In this document: piece after piece, positions 12,293 to 21,686 of the stretch
How the letters are laid out: every line of letters begins with the position of its first letter
Numbering within the stretch: the first letter of the stretch is position 1
Notes under the pieces: model-generated
Told to the model about the DNA's origin: nothing
Databases searched by the model: none
The model's input: the letters and a program-made list of their open reading frames with translations, nothing else
From: Thauera sp. JM12B12
GTDB lineage: Bacteria; Pseudomonadota; Gammaproteobacteria; Burkholderiales; Rhodocyclaceae
Length of the DNA: 64,000 bases
Assembly: GCF_039614725.1 (NCBI RefSeq)
Contig: NZ_CP154859.1
Coordinates: forward strand, 806,001 to 870,000
Reading direction: 5' to 3'
Program-made: the position numbers and the translations under genes

Positions 12293-14119
12293 ATGTGTGG
12301 CATCGTCACCGCAATCGCAACCAACAACGTCGTTCCGGTCCTGCTCGAGGGCCTGCGCAAGCTCGAGTACCGCGGCTACGACTCGGCCGGCCTCGCGGTG
12401 CTGTCGGGCGAGCTCACCCGCCTGCGCGCCTGCGGGCGCGTGGCCGAACTCGCCGCCCTGGCCGATGCGCGCCAGCTCTCGGCTCACGTCGGCATCGCCC
12501 ACACGCGCTGGGCCACCCACGGCGTGCCCTCCGAGCGTAACGCCCATCCGCACATCTCCGCCGGCCTGGCGGTGGTGCACAACGGCATCATCGAGAACTT
12601 CGAGGCCATCAGGGCCGAGCTGCAGGGCAAGGGCTACGTCTTCGAGTCCGAGACCGACACCGAGGCCATCGCCCACCTGGTGCATTTCAAGCTGCAATCC
12701 ACCCCCGACCTCTTCGAGGCCGTGCGCCAGGCCACCAACGAACTCGTTGGCGCCTACGCCATCGGTGTGGTGGCCGAGGCCGACCCCTTCCGCATCATCG
12801 TCGCCCGCCGCGGCTCGCCGCTGCTGCTCGGCATCGGCGAGGACGGCATGTATGCCGCCTCCGACACCGCCGCGCTGCTGCAGGTCACGCGCAAGATCGT
12901 CTATCTGGAAGACGGCGACCTCGCCGAACTGCGCCGCGACAGCTACATCGTGATCCGTCCCGACGGCAGCCCGGTCGAGCGCGCGGTGCACCTCTCCAGC
13001 CTGTCGGCCGATGCGGTGGAGCTGGGCAAGTTCCGCCACTACATGCAGAAGGAGATCTTCGAGCAGCCGCAGGCCCTGGCGCAGACGCTTGAACTGATCG
13101 CCGGCGGCGCCGGCATCACCCCGCAGCACTTCGGCGCACGCGCAGCGGAAGTCTTCGACGGCGTGCGCCGCGTGCTCATCCTGGCCTGCGGCACGAGCTA
13201 TCACGCCGGCCTGGTCGCGCGCTACTGGATCGAGGCCATCGCCAAGCTGCCGGTCACGGTCGAGATCGCCAGCGAATACCGCTACCGCGAGTCCGTACCC
13301 GACGCCGAAACGCTCGTCGTGGTCATCTCGCAGTCGGGCGAGACCGCCGACACCCTGGCCGCCCTCAAGCACGCCAAGACGCTCGGCATGGAACGCACGC
13401 TGGCCATCTGCAACGTGCCCGAGTCGGCCATCGTGCGCGAGACCGCGCTGCGCTTCATCACCCGTGCCGGCCCCGAGATCGGCGTCGCCTCCACCAAGGC
13501 CTTCACTACCCAGCTCGCCGCCTTCGCGCTGCTCACGCTGGCGCTCGCCAAGATCAACGGCCGGCTGAGCCAGGAAGAGGAGGAGCGCCGCCTCGCCGCG
13601 CTGCGCCACCTGCCGGTCGCGGTGCAGAAGGTGCTCGAGCTCGAGCCCGAGATCGAGCAGTGGGCCCAGCGCTTCGCCGGCAAGGAACACGCGCTCTTCC
13701 TCGGCCGCGGCAGCCACTGGCCGATCGCCATGGAAGGCGCGCTCAAGCTCAAGGAGATCTCCTACATCCACGCCGAAGCCTACGCCGCCGGCGAGCTCAA
13801 GCACGGCCCGCTGGCGCTGGTGGACAAGGACATGCCGGTGATCGCCGTGTCGCCCGCCGACGAGCTGCTGGAAAAGCTCAAGTCCAACCTGCAGGAAGTG
13901 CGCGCGCGCGGCGGCGAGCTCTACGTGTTCGCCGACGCGGGCAGCGAGATCCCGGAGTCGGAAGGCGTGCACATCCTGCACATGCCCGAGCACTACGGCA
14001 TGCTGTCGCCGGTGCTGCACGTGATCCCGCTGCAGCTGCTGTCGTACCACGCGGCGCTGGTGAAGGGCACGGACGTGGATAAGCCGAGGAACCTGGCGAA
14101 GAGCGTGACCGTCGAGTGA
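12293..14119 (+). CDS. glmS: Glutamine--fructose-6-phosphate aminotransferase (isomerizing)
   Basis: The 608-residue enzyme makes glucosamine-6-phosphate from fructose-6-phosphate and glutamine, the entry step of amino-sugar synthesis. The nucleophile Cys2 follows the initiator Met (MCGIV), the class II glutaminase domain covers about residues 2-220 with [13 protein letters not shown] residues, and two SIS sugar-isomerase domains fill the rest, including the GTSYHA and SQSGET phosphate-binding loops. The C-terminus ends with the conserved [13 protein letters not shown]. It lies downstream of glmU, separated by the REP doublet. No glmS ribozyme-like structure was recognised. Confidence 0.97.
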   Translation: MCGIVTAIATNNVVPVLLEGLRKLEYRGYDSAGLAVLSGELTRLRACGRVAELAALADARQLSAHVGIAHTRWATHGVPSERNAHPHISAGLAVVHNGIIENFEAIRAELQGKGYVFESETDTEAIAHLVHFKLQSTPDLFEAVRQATNELVGAYAIGVVAEADPFRIIVARRGSPLLLGIGEDGMYAASDTAALLQVTRKIVYLEDGDLAELRRDSYIVIRPDGSPVERAVHLSSLSADAVELGKFRHYMQKEIFEQPQALAQTLELIAGGAGITPQHFGARAAEVFDGVRRVLILACGTSYHAGLVARYWIEAIAKLPVTVEIASEYRYRESVPDAETLVVVISQSGETADTLAALKHAKTLGMERTLAICNVPESAIVRETALRFITRAGPEIGVASTKAFTTQLAAFALLTLALAKINGRLSQEEEERRLAALRHLPVAVQKVLELEPEIEQWAQRFAGKEHALFLGRGSHWPIAMEGALKLKEISYIHAEAYAAGELKHGPLALVDKDMPVIAVSPADELLEKLKSNLQEVRARGGELYVFADAGSEIPESEGVHILHMPEHYGMLSPVLHVIPLQLLSYHAALVKGTDVDKPRNLAKSVTVE

Positions 14120-14332
14120 AGACGCGGCTCTCCGTAACAAAACCGGTTCGCACGATCCGCCTTGATGGCGTCGTGTGATGCCGGAGCGTCAGCCGTGCAA
14201 CTCGTCACCCCTTCACGGCTCGCTGCATCGAGGGCGCGCGCGCCGTAGCCGATGGTGCGGAATCGGCGGCTGTCCCGGTGAGCTGAGGGCGCCTTGCGGC
14301 TGGTGGCCGGGGCGCCTTCCCTGCGCGACGGT

Positions 14333-14593
14333 TCAAACCGCCGTGCTGCGCTTGCGCCAGGCCTCCAGGTCGCTGCGTTCGATGCAGGTTTCCCGCGGGT
14401 TGATGTTGCCAGGCAGGCCTTGGCCATCCCACTGTTCGGTGGCCCAGCGCTTGACGTTGGCGTGCAGCTCGCAGTGCTGTATCGCGTTTGCCAGCAGGAC
14501 TTCGGCATCGTGTGCCGACAGGTCCTGGCCGGCGAGCAAGCGCGCCGCGTCGCGCAGACTGAGGGGGGCGTCGTTGGCGTTTGCATCGTTCAT
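14333..14593 (-). CDS. Small hypothetical protein, 86 residues
   Basis: No family is recognised. The frame encodes an 86-residue soluble, mostly helical, Ala-rich protein preceded by a GGGAG ribosome site 7 nt before the ATG at 14593. The N-terminal half (LSLRDAARLLAGQDLSAHDA) has a helix pattern and the C-terminal half ends with ERSDLEAWRKRS, reminiscent of the end of small winged-helix/excisionase-type DNA-binding proteins. That resemblance is by eye only. Gaps of about 210 bp on each side (14120-14332 and 14594-14808) show no further gene. Confidence 0.6.
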   Translation of the reverse strand: MNDANANDAPLSLRDAARLLAGQDLSAHDAEVLLANAIQHCELHANVKRWATEQWDGQGLPGNINPRETCIERSDLEAWRKRSTAV

Positions 14594-14808
14594 GTTGGTC
14601 TCCCGGGAACTCGACCGTGTGCCAGCCACACGTGTGGACAATGGTGCCGGCAATCGGTGCGGGGAGCCACTGGCGGAGGTCCGCCCGAGCGTGCTCCCGC
14701 CCGTTCTTGAAGCAGTGCCCCAAGTGCCATGTGGCACACGGGGTTGGCGCAATTTCCCAGCCCCTGCCCCCAGCCTTATCCACAGGAAAGCTGGATAACT
14801 GCGCGGGG

Positions 14809-15498
14809 TCAGCGCGGCTGCGGATCCGACTCGGGCGCGATCAATCGCGCGCCTTCGTTGCGGACGTTGCCGACCGCCTTCGACACCGGATGCATGCTCA
14901 GCATGCCGTCCGGGCAGGGGGCAAGGAGTTGGCCGAGCCGCTCCGGTGCGGTGTCGCGGCTCAGCCACGGACCGTAGTCCGCGGGCTGAAGGATTACCGG
15001 CATGCGCTCGTGCAGCGCCTGCATGGTCGCGTTCGCCGCCGTGGTGATGACGGTGAAGGTGTCGATCGGCGTGCCCTCGGGGCGGGTCCATCGTTCCCAC
15101 AGGCCGGCAAGGCCGAACAGTTCGTCATTGGCGGGCTGGATGTAATAGGGCTGCTTGCCGCCGGGGACCGCCTTCCATTCGTAGAAGCCGGATGCCGGCA
15201 CGATGCAGCGGCGCGCCCGGTAGGCCGCGCGGAAGGCGGGCTTCTCGGCCAGCGTCTCGGCGCGCGCATTGATGAGCCGGGTGGCGATGCCCGGGTCCTT
15301 TGCCCAGCCCGGGAGCAGGCCCCAGCGCAGCAGGTGTGCCACGCGCTCGCCGCCGGGGCGCTGGCGGACGACGGGCAGCATCTGCATCGGAGCCGCGTTG
15401 TAGCGCGGCCCGAAGTCGGCCGGCAGCGCGTCGATGCTGGCCGCGAACCGCTCACTCAGGCGTGAGATGGGGCCGTAGAGCGCGTATCTTCCGCACAT
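14809..15498 (-). CDS. SOS response-associated peptidase family protein (SRAP/YedK/HMCES)
   Basis: The 229-residue protein belongs to the SRAP family that forms a thiazolidine DNA-protein crosslink with abasic sites in single-stranded DNA and so protects them. The catalytic set is complete: Cys2 right after the initiator Met, N77 in INARAET, E107 in ASGFYEW and H163 in LHERMP. Length is normal. The ATG at 15498 must be the start because Cys2 has to be N-terminal. It is divergent from the lutABC operon across 336 bp; no LexA-type box was recognised there. Confidence 0.95.
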   Translation of the reverse strand: MCGRYALYGPISRLSERFAASIDALPADFGPRYNAAPMQMLPVVRQRPGGERVAHLLRWGLLPGWAKDPGIATRLINARAETLAEKPAFRAAYRARRCIVPASGFYEWKAVPGGKQPYYIQPANDELFGLAGLWERWTRPEGTPIDTFTVITTAANATMQALHERMPVILQPADYGPWLSRDTAPERLGQLLAPCPDGMLSMHPVSKAVGNVRNEGARLIAPESDPQPR

Positions 15499-15834
15499 GG
15501 GGCGTGTCTCCGGATAGCTGCGAATGGCGCGCGCCGGGAAAGGATATTCGTCGCCCGGCTGGATCACAACGCCGTGCTGCATCCGGCGCCCCGCATGCGA
15601 ACGGCGCCGCGGAGAAAAAAGATCGTATGCTGTGAGGCGGCGCGAAGATGCCGAGAATGCACGCTGGCGCGCTGCTGGATTCGTCCGGCGCCGGTGGTTC
15701 GTGGCGGCTGCGCACGCTGACGGAAGACGCAGCGATCGCCGCCCATCGAGACCGGCCCGTGCCTGGCCAGCGCGCGCCGGTGCGCGGCGATGATCCGCGC
15801 GCGACCGCCCCGACAACGCAGGAGGAAGACCCCC
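15499..15834. other. Intergenic region between SRAP gene and lutABC
   Basis: This 336-bp divergent gap must hold promoters for the SRAP gene (minus) and lutA (plus). Several short open frames cross it, but none has a ribosome site with a recognisable protein. The lutA ribosome site AGGAGG is at its right end. No clear repeat, RNA gene or operator was seen. Confidence 0.5.
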
Positions 15835-16620
15835 ATGAACCAGCCCCGAAGCGATTCGCGCCCGACTTCGCCGCGCGTCGCGCTCTTCGTCACCTGCCTG
15901 GTGGATGCGATGCGTCCGAGCGTCGGCTTCGCCGCGCTCAAGCTGCTGCGCGACGCCGGCTGCCGGGTCGAGATCCCGCAGGCGCAGACCTGCTGCGGCC
16001 AGCCCGCCTTCAACAGCGGCGACACTGCAGATGCGGCCAGGTTGGCCCGTCACTTCATCGAGACCTTCGAGGGCTACGACTACGTGGTCGCGCCCTCGGG
16101 CTCCTGTGTGGGCATGACCAGGGTGCACTACGCCGAGGCGCTCGCCGGCGACCCGGCCTGGGCCGAGCGCGCGCGCCGGCTGGGCGAGCGGACCTTCGAG
16201 CTGATGAGCTTTCTGGTCGACGTGATGGGCTACGCCCCGGCGGACGTGAAGCTCGACGCCAGCTTCACCTACCACGACAGCTGCTCGGGCCTGCGCGAGC
16301 TCGGCGTGCATGATCAGCCGCGCGCGCTGCTCGGCAAGGTCGAGGGGCTCACCCTGAAGCCGCTCGAGGGCAACGACGTGTGCTGCGGCTTCGGCGGGAC
16401 CTTCTGCGTCAAGTACGCGGCGATCTCCAACGCGGTCGTGGGCGAGAAGGCCGAGGCCATCGAGCGCAGCGGCGCGCAGCTGCTGCTCGGGGGCGACCTC
16501 GGCTGCCTGATGAACATGGCCGGCAAGCTCAAGCGCAAGGGCGCGGAGGTACGCGCCTTCCATGCCGCCGAGGTGCTCGCCGGCATGGGCGGCGGCGCAG
16601 CGATCGGCGAGGAGGGCTGA
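15835..16620 (+). CDS. lutA: Lactate utilization protein A, (Fe-S) oxidoreductase subunit
   Basis: The 261-residue protein is the LutA/YkgE subunit of the LutABC complex that oxidises L-lactate to pyruvate. Two CCG-type cysteine motifs, each expected to bind a non-cubane Fe-S cluster in this family, are visible: C53-C54-G55 and C183-C184-G185, each with partner cysteines (C91 and others; C150, C191). The ATG at 15835 follows an AGGAGG site; the frame upstream is not conserved. lutB starts 3 nt after its stop. No regulator gene adjoins the operon, so control is not visible here. Confidence 0.93.
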   Translation: MNQPRSDSRPTSPRVALFVTCLVDAMRPSVGFAALKLLRDAGCRVEIPQAQTCCGQPAFNSGDTADAARLARHFIETFEGYDYVVAPSGSCVGMTRVHYAEALAGDPAWAERARRLGERTFELMSFLVDVMGYAPADVKLDASFTYHDSCSGLRELGVHDQPRALLGKVEGLTLKPLEGNDVCCGFGGTFCVKYAAISNAVVGEKAEAIERSGAQLLLGGDLGCLMNMAGKLKRKGAEVRAFHAAEVLAGMGGGAAIGEEG

Positions 16621-16623
16621 GCC

Positions 16624-18033
16624 ATGGAAGAAGCCACGCTGTCCTTCAAGGCGCGCGCCGAGCGCGCGCTCGCCGACCCCACGCTAAAGATCGCGATCGA
16701 CCGCACCACCGGCACCGCCGAGCGCAAGCGCGCGGTGGCGATGAGCCAGTTTCCGCAGTTCGAGGCGGCGCGCGAGCGCGGCAAGCGCATCAAGGACCAC
16801 GTGATCGCCAACCTCGACCACTACCTGCTCGAGTTCGAACGCAACGCCACCGCCTCGGGCGCCAAGGTGTACTGGGCCGCGACCGCCGAGGAGGCCTCGC
16901 AGATCGTCGTGCGCCTGTGCAAGGAAGCCGGCGCCAAGCGCGTCACCCGCGTCAAGTCCATGCTCGGCGAGGAGATCGGCCTGCCGCATGCGCTCGATGA
17001 GGCCGGCATAGAGCGCGTCGAGACCGACCTTGCCGAGCACATCGTGCAGCTCGGCGGCGACCGCCCCTCGCACATTGTGTGGCCGTCGATGCACCGCACG
17101 CGCGAGCAGGTCTCGGAGATGTTCAAGCGCCTGCACCGCGCCCCGCACCAGGAGGAGACCATCGAGGCGATGGTCGACAGCGCGCGCCGCGAGCTGCGCG
17201 ACAAGTTCCTCAGCGCCGACGTCGCCATCTCGGGGGCCAACTTCCTCCTCGCCGACACCGGCGCCACGTGCACGGTGACCAACGAGGGCAACGCCGAGCT
17301 CACCACCACGCCGCCGCGGGTGCACATCGTCACCGCCGGCATCGAGAAGCTCGTCCCCAGCATGGGCCACGCGATCGCCATGCTGCGCCTGCTGGTGCGC
17401 TCGGCCACCGGCGCGGACGTCACCCAGTACACCACCTTCCACTGCGGCCCCAGGCAGGCGGGGGATCGCGACGGCCCGGAAGAATTCCACATCGTGCTGG
17501 TCGACAACGGCCGCAGCCGCATGCTGCGCGAGGGCATGCAGGAGATGCTGCGCTGCATCCGCTGCGGCGCCTGCATGAACCACTGCGTGGTGTTCCGTCA
17601 GCTCGGCGGCCACGTCTATGGCGGCACCTATCCGGGGCCGATGGGCGCGGTGCTGACGCCGGTGTTCGACGGCCTGGAAAAATCCCGCGATCTGCCGCAC
17701 GCGTGCACGATGAATGGCAAGTGCCAGGAGGTGTGCCCGGTGGCGATTCCGCTGCCCACGCTGCTGCGCGGCTGGCGCGACCGCTCGTGGCGCGAGGGGC
17801 TCGAACCCTCGGTGGTGCGCTTCGGTCTGGGGATCCACACCTTCGTGGCCTCGCACCCGCGGCTCTACCGCCTGGGCACGGCGATCGCGGTGCGAGTGAT
17901 GCGGCTCTTCAGCCGCGGCGGCCTCGTCAAGGGCATGCCCGGGCTGGGCGCATGGACCGCGCACCGCGAGTTTCCCGCACCCGCCAAACGCACCTTCATG
18001 GAAATGGTCAAGGATCAGGAGAGCGCACGATGA
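16624..18033 (+). CDS. lutB: Lactate utilization protein B, iron-sulfur subunit with LUD domain
   Basis: The 469-residue LutB/YkgF protein has an N-terminal LUD domain (about residues 60-290) and a ferredoxin-like region with two 4Fe-4S motifs, CIRCGACMNHC at about 310-320 and CTMNGKCQEVCP at about 358-369. A C-terminal extension of about 90 residues is usual in the family. It should pass electrons from lactate oxidation towards the respiratory chain. The stop overlaps the lutC start (ATGA at 18030-18033), so the operon is translationally coupled. Confidence 0.94.
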   Translation: MEEATLSFKARAERALADPTLKIAIDRTTGTAERKRAVAMSQFPQFEAARERGKRIKDHVIANLDHYLLEFERNATASGAKVYWAATAEEASQIVVRLCKEAGAKRVTRVKSMLGEEIGLPHALDEAGIERVETDLAEHIVQLGGDRPSHIVWPSMHRTREQVSEMFKRLHRAPHQEETIEAMVDSARRELRDKFLSADVAISGANFLLADTGATCTVTNEGNAELTTTPPRVHIVTAGIEKLVPSMGHAIAMLRLLVRSATGADVTQYTTFHCGPRQAGDRDGPEEFHIVLVDNGRSRMLREGMQEMLRCIRCGACMNHCVVFRQLGGHVYGGTYPGPMGAVLTPVFDGLEKSRDLPHACTMNGKCQEVCPVAIPLPTLLRGWRDRSWREGLEPSVVRFGLGIHTFVASHPRLYRLGTAIAVRVMRLFSRGGLVKGMPGLGAWTAHREFPAPAKRTFMEMVKDQESAR

Positions 18034-18686
18034 GCGCCCGCGAAGCCATCCTCAACGCCGTGCGCGGCGCCCTCGGCCACCGCAGCTTCGATCCGGCGGC
18101 GCTGCGGCGCGAGGCCGACGCCCTGCTCGAAGACCTGCCCGCGATCCGCCCCGGCCTGCTTGCCGACGATCTGGTCGAGGCCTTCATCGCCCGCCTGGTC
18201 ACGCCCAAGGTGGCGGCCACCGCCGAGCGCATCGCCGACGCGCGCGAACTGCCGGCCGCGGTGGCGCGCTACCTCGACGCGCGCGACCTGCCCGCGGCGA
18301 TCGCGCTGCAGCCCGCGGCCGTGCTGAAGGCGCTCGACTGGTCGGGCTTCGAACTGCACGAGCGGGTCGCGCCCGACGAGACCCTGGCGGTGGGCTTCGC
18401 GCGCTGGGGCATCGCCGAGACCGGCTCGCTGGTCTTCCATTCGGATGCCGAGACCCCGATCCTCGCCAACTTTCTGCCCCTGCACCATCTGGTGATGGTG
18501 CGCGCGAGCACGGTGCTGGCCTACCTCGACGACTACGCCGCGGCCACCGCCGGCCAGCGCCCGCCGCGCAACGTCAACATCATCACCGGCGCCAGCGGCA
18601 CCACCGACATCGAGGGCAGCCTGGTGCTCGGCGCGCACGGTCCGCGCTACCTGCACGTGGTGATCGTCGACGACCTCCCCAGCTAG
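18030..18686 (+). CDS. lutC: Lactate utilization protein C, LUD domain
   Basis: The 218-residue LutC/YkgG protein consists of one LUD domain, the third subunit of the L-lactate oxidation complex. Conserved elements are the G-I-A-E-T-G-S-L segment, the LPLHHLVMV segment and the GASGTTDIEGSLVLGAHGPR motif near the C-terminus. The ATG at 18030 is fixed by the 4-nt overlap with lutB; the open frame upstream is antiphase to lutB and is not real. The gene ends 21 bp before the convergent mmsA. Confidence 0.93.
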   Translation: MSAREAILNAVRGALGHRSFDPAALRREADALLEDLPAIRPGLLADDLVEAFIARLVTPKVAATAERIADARELPAAVARYLDARDLPAAIALQPAAVLKALDWSGFELHERVAPDETLAVGFARWGIAETGSLVFHSDAETPILANFLPLHHLVMVRASTVLAYLDDYAAATAGQRPPRNVNIITGASGTTDIEGSLVLGAHGPRYLHVVIVDDLPS

Positions 18687-18707
18687 CGCAGGCGCCGCCG
18701 CCGGGGC

Positions 18708-20225
18708 CTACTTGTTCACCGGCATGACGAACTCCGGCCCCTTGGCGGCGCTGTCCGGCCAGCGCTGCATCACGCTCTTGTAGCGGGTGTAGAAGCGCAC
18801 GCCTTCCTCGCCGTAGGCGTGGTGATCGCCGAACAGGCTCTGCTTCCAGCCGCCGAAGGAGTGCCAGGCCATCGGCACCGGGATCGGCACGTTGATGCCC
18901 ACCATGCCCACCTGCACCGACTGCGCGAAGGCCTGCGCCGTGCCGCCGTCGCGGGTGAAGCAGGCGACGCCGTTGCCATAGGTGTGGCCGTTGATCAGCT
19001 CGATTGCCTCGGCAAAGCTGCCGACGCGCACCACCGACAGCACCGGCCCGAAGATCTCCTCCTCGTAGATGCTCATGCCCGGGCGCACGTGGTCGAACAG
19101 CGTGGCGCCGAGGAAGAAGCCCTGTTCGCGGCCGGGCACGGTCAGCTCGCGGCCGTCGAGCACCAGCGTCGCGCCCTCGCGCACGCCGGCGTCGATGCAG
19201 GCGCGGATGCGGTCGCGCGCGGCGGCGGTGACGATCGGGCCCATGTCGGTGCCGGGCGCCTCGCCGTCGCCGATGCTGAGTCTGCGCGCACGCTCGACGA
19301 CCTTCGCCACCAGTTCATCGGCAATGTCGCCCACCGCCACCGCGACCGAGATCGCCATGCAGCGCTCGCCTGCCGAGCCGTAGGCGGCGCCGATCAGCGC
19401 GTCGGCGGCCTGGTCGAGGTCGGCGTCGGGCATCACCACCATGTGGTTCTTGGCGCCGCCGAGCGCCTGCGCGCGCTTGCCGTGGCGGGCCGCGGTCTCG
19501 TAGATGTGGCGCGCGATCGGTGTCGAGCCGACGAAGCTCACCGCCTGCACGTCCGGATGTTGCAGCAGGCCATCGACCGCGAGCTTGTCGCCCTGCAGCA
19601 CGTTGAACACGCCGTCGGGCAGGCCGGCCTCGCGGAACAGCTCGGCGGTGAGCAGCGAAGGCGAGGGGTCGCGCTCGGAGGGCTTGAGGATGAAGCTGTT
19701 GCCGCAGGCGATCGCCACCGGCGCCATCCACATCGGCACCATGAACGGGAAGTTGAAGGGCGTGATGCCGGCAGTGACGCCGAGCGGCATGCGCTGGCTC
19801 CAGTTGGCGATGCCGCCGCCGACGTTGTCCGAATGGCGTCCGCTCAGCAACTGCGGGATGCCGCAGGCGAACTCGATGACCTCGAGCCCGCGCTGCACCT
19901 CGCCCTGCGCATCCGGAAAGGTCTTGCCGTGCTCGCGCGTGATCAGGCGGGCGATGTCCTTGCTGTAGCGCTCCACGAGTTCCTGCATGCGGAACAGCAC
20001 CTTGGCGCGGCGCTGCGGCGTGACCGCCGCCCAGCCGGGAAAGGCCGCGCGCGCGGCGGCGACCGCGGCCTCGACGTCGGCCGCGCTGGCGAGCGCGAGC
20101 GTGCGCGCCACCGCGCCCAGCGCGGGGTCGAACACCTCGGCACTGCGTTCGCCGGAACCGGCGTGGGGCTGGCCAGCGATCCAGTGCGGGATGTGTGCGG
20201 GGGCCTGGGTGTAGCTCGAAGTCAT
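18708..20225 (-). CDS. mmsA: Methylmalonate-semialdehyde dehydrogenase (CoA-acylating)
   Basis: The 505-residue aldehyde dehydrogenase converts methylmalonate semialdehyde (valine and thymine breakdown) or malonate semialdehyde to propionyl- or acetyl-CoA. Visible are the NAD-fold [11 protein letters not shown] segment, the [15 protein letters not shown] loop, the [15 protein letters not shown] motif typical of MmsA/IolA, and the catalytic Cys in YGSAGERCM near residue 290. Length is normal. It stands alone here without mmsB or other valine genes, so its pathway partner lies elsewhere. Confidence 0.94.
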   Translation of the reverse strand: MTSSYTQAPAHIPHWIAGQPHAGSGERSAEVFDPALGAVARTLALASAADVEAAVAAARAAFPGWAAVTPQRRAKVLFRMQELVERYSKDIARLITREHGKTFPDAQGEVQRGLEVIEFACGIPQLLSGRHSDNVGGGIANWSQRMPLGVTAGITPFNFPFMVPMWMAPVAIACGNSFILKPSERDPSPSLLTAELFREAGLPDGVFNVLQGDKLAVDGLLQHPDVQAVSFVGSTPIARHIYETAARHGKRAQALGGAKNHMVVMPDADLDQAADALIGAAYGSAGERCMAISVAVAVGDIADELVAKVVERARRLSIGDGEAPGTDMGPIVTAAARDRIRACIDAGVREGATLVLDGRELTVPGREQGFFLGATLFDHVRPGMSIYEEEIFGPVLSVVRVGSFAEAIELINGHTYGNGVACFTRDGGTAQAFAQSVQVGMVGINVPIPVPMAWHSFGGWKQSLFGDHHAYGEEGVRFYTRYKSVMQRWPDSAAKGPEFVMPVNK

Positions 20226-20333
20226 CGTGGGGCTGCTCCGGTTGCGGTCGTGTCCTTTTCCAGGGGCCCCCGATCGACGAAGGGGGACGGCAGGGCAGGG
20301 ATGATAGCGTGCGCCACCCGCCCCGGCGGCGTC

Positions 20334-21686
20334 TCAGACCGCTGCCTTCAGCGCCGGCGCCTGCGCCGCGGGCTTACGGTGCTCGCGCACCAGGGTCTCG
20401 GCGCTGAAGCGGAAGCTCGACGGGTACTTGGCCTCGACCCGGTAGAGCACGCCCACCAGCCAGCGCAGGTAGGCCACGTCGCCACAGTGCTCGAAAGCCT
20501 CCTGCTGCAGGGTGGGCACTTCGCGCAGGTCGCGCAGGATCGCGCGCACCAGGCCTTCGCGGATGTCCGGGCCGTAGAACACCTCGTCGAGAATGTGCAC
20601 CCGCCGCGCGGGGGTCTCGGGGGCGGCGGGGTCGCAGGGGGTGTGCTCCCACTCGGTGTGCCACCAGTGCTTGTCGTCGAGGTAGCGCGAGCGCCGCACC
20701 ACGGTGTCGGGCGCGAACTTCAGGCGCAGGGTCTGCAGGGTCTGCGAGTCGATCGGCGCCAGCATGTCGTGCAGCGTGACCCAGCCGTCCGCGAACACGT
20801 GGTCGGTCCTGAAGATGAACTGCAGGTCGCCGTAGCGCGTGTCGACGGCGTCCTCGCCCACTTCCATGCGGAAGAACACGAAGTCGTAGTCGGCCTTCTG
20901 GTACTTGTCCGAAGCGGTGGTGAACTGCGAGCTGGGCACCACGTACCAGTCCTGCAGCCGCTGCAGCGACCACAGCATGCCGACGTTGGCGATGGCCTCG
21001 CGGTGCTGCGAGGCGGTGGCATGCTTGAGCCGGAACGGGAGGGCGAAGAGCGCGACGTAGAGGTCCTGCTCCGCGCGCGACATCGGCTTGAGGGCGCGGC
21101 GCAGCGCCAGCAGGTTCGCGCGCGACAGGGTGACGATGTCCTTGCAGTCGCCGCCTACCCGGCCTTCCTTGAGGGCGCGCCGCCAGATGCCGCCCTGTTT
21201 CACCTTGGCGTAGGCGCGCTTCGAGTACAGGAAGCGGAACAGCTTCTGCACCTTCTGCACTTCCTCGGCGGTGTAGGCGGTGCGCGCCTCGCGGGGAAAG
21301 CGCAGCTCGGGACGGGCGCGCGGGGCGGCCGCCCCGGACGCGGGCGCATGATCGTCCTTGTCGGGCGCGGGGGCGTCGGGTGCATCCAGCGCCCAGTAGG
21401 CCTCGCGCGCACGCTCGAGCACGGTGGCCACGTTGAGCAGGTCGAGGGCGACGTCGCGCATGAATGCGGGCGTCCCGCCGCCGTCCTCGCCCTGATAGGC
21501 CGGGATGTCCATCTCGAGCACGCCCCCTTCGCCGGCGCGGGTGTAGGGCGCCAGCACCGCCAGCGCCCCCTCGAGCAGCTCGATCGCGCGCGCCATGTCG
21601 GCGCTGGCGATGCCGTCCATGTGGCTCAGCTGGTCGGCGAGGCCTGCAGCGCTGCGCAGCAGGTCGCGAAAAGCCGAGGCCTTCAT
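20334..21686 (-). CDS. Conserved-looking hypothetical protein, 450 residues, second gene of unknown operon
   Basis: I do not recognise the family. The protein is soluble with no signal peptide or membrane segment. Residues 1-110 are helical, 110-135 are a Pro/Ala/charged linker, and 135-450 form a mixed alpha/beta region. The latter has an aromatic-rich strand pattern ([35 protein letters not shown] at about 266-309) and a Trp/His-rich stretch [14 protein letters not shown] (337-350). The strand pattern loosely recalls ADP-ribosyltransferase-like folds, but this is a guess. Its ATG overlaps the stop of the 891-residue upstream gene by 4 nt, so the products are likely made together. Confidence 0.85.
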   Translation of the reverse strand: MKASAFRDLLRSAAGLADQLSHMDGIASADMARAIELLEGALAVLAPYTRAGEGGVLEMDIPAYQGEDGGGTPAFMRDVALDLLNVATVLERAREAYWALDAPDAPAPDKDDHAPASGAAAPRARPELRFPREARTAYTAEEVQKVQKLFRFLYSKRAYAKVKQGGIWRRALKEGRVGGDCKDIVTLSRANLLALRRALKPMSRAEQDLYVALFALPFRLKHATASQHREAIANVGMLWSLQRLQDWYVVPSSQFTTASDKYQKADYDFVFFRMEVGEDAVDTRYGDLQFIFRTDHVFADGWVTLHDMLAPIDSQTLQTLRLKFAPDTVVRRSRYLDDKHWWHTEWEHTPCDPAAPETPARRVHILDEVFYGPDIREGLVRAILRDLREVPTLQQEAFEHCGDVAYLRWLVGVLYRVEAKYPSSFRFSAETLVREHRKPAAQAPALKAAV

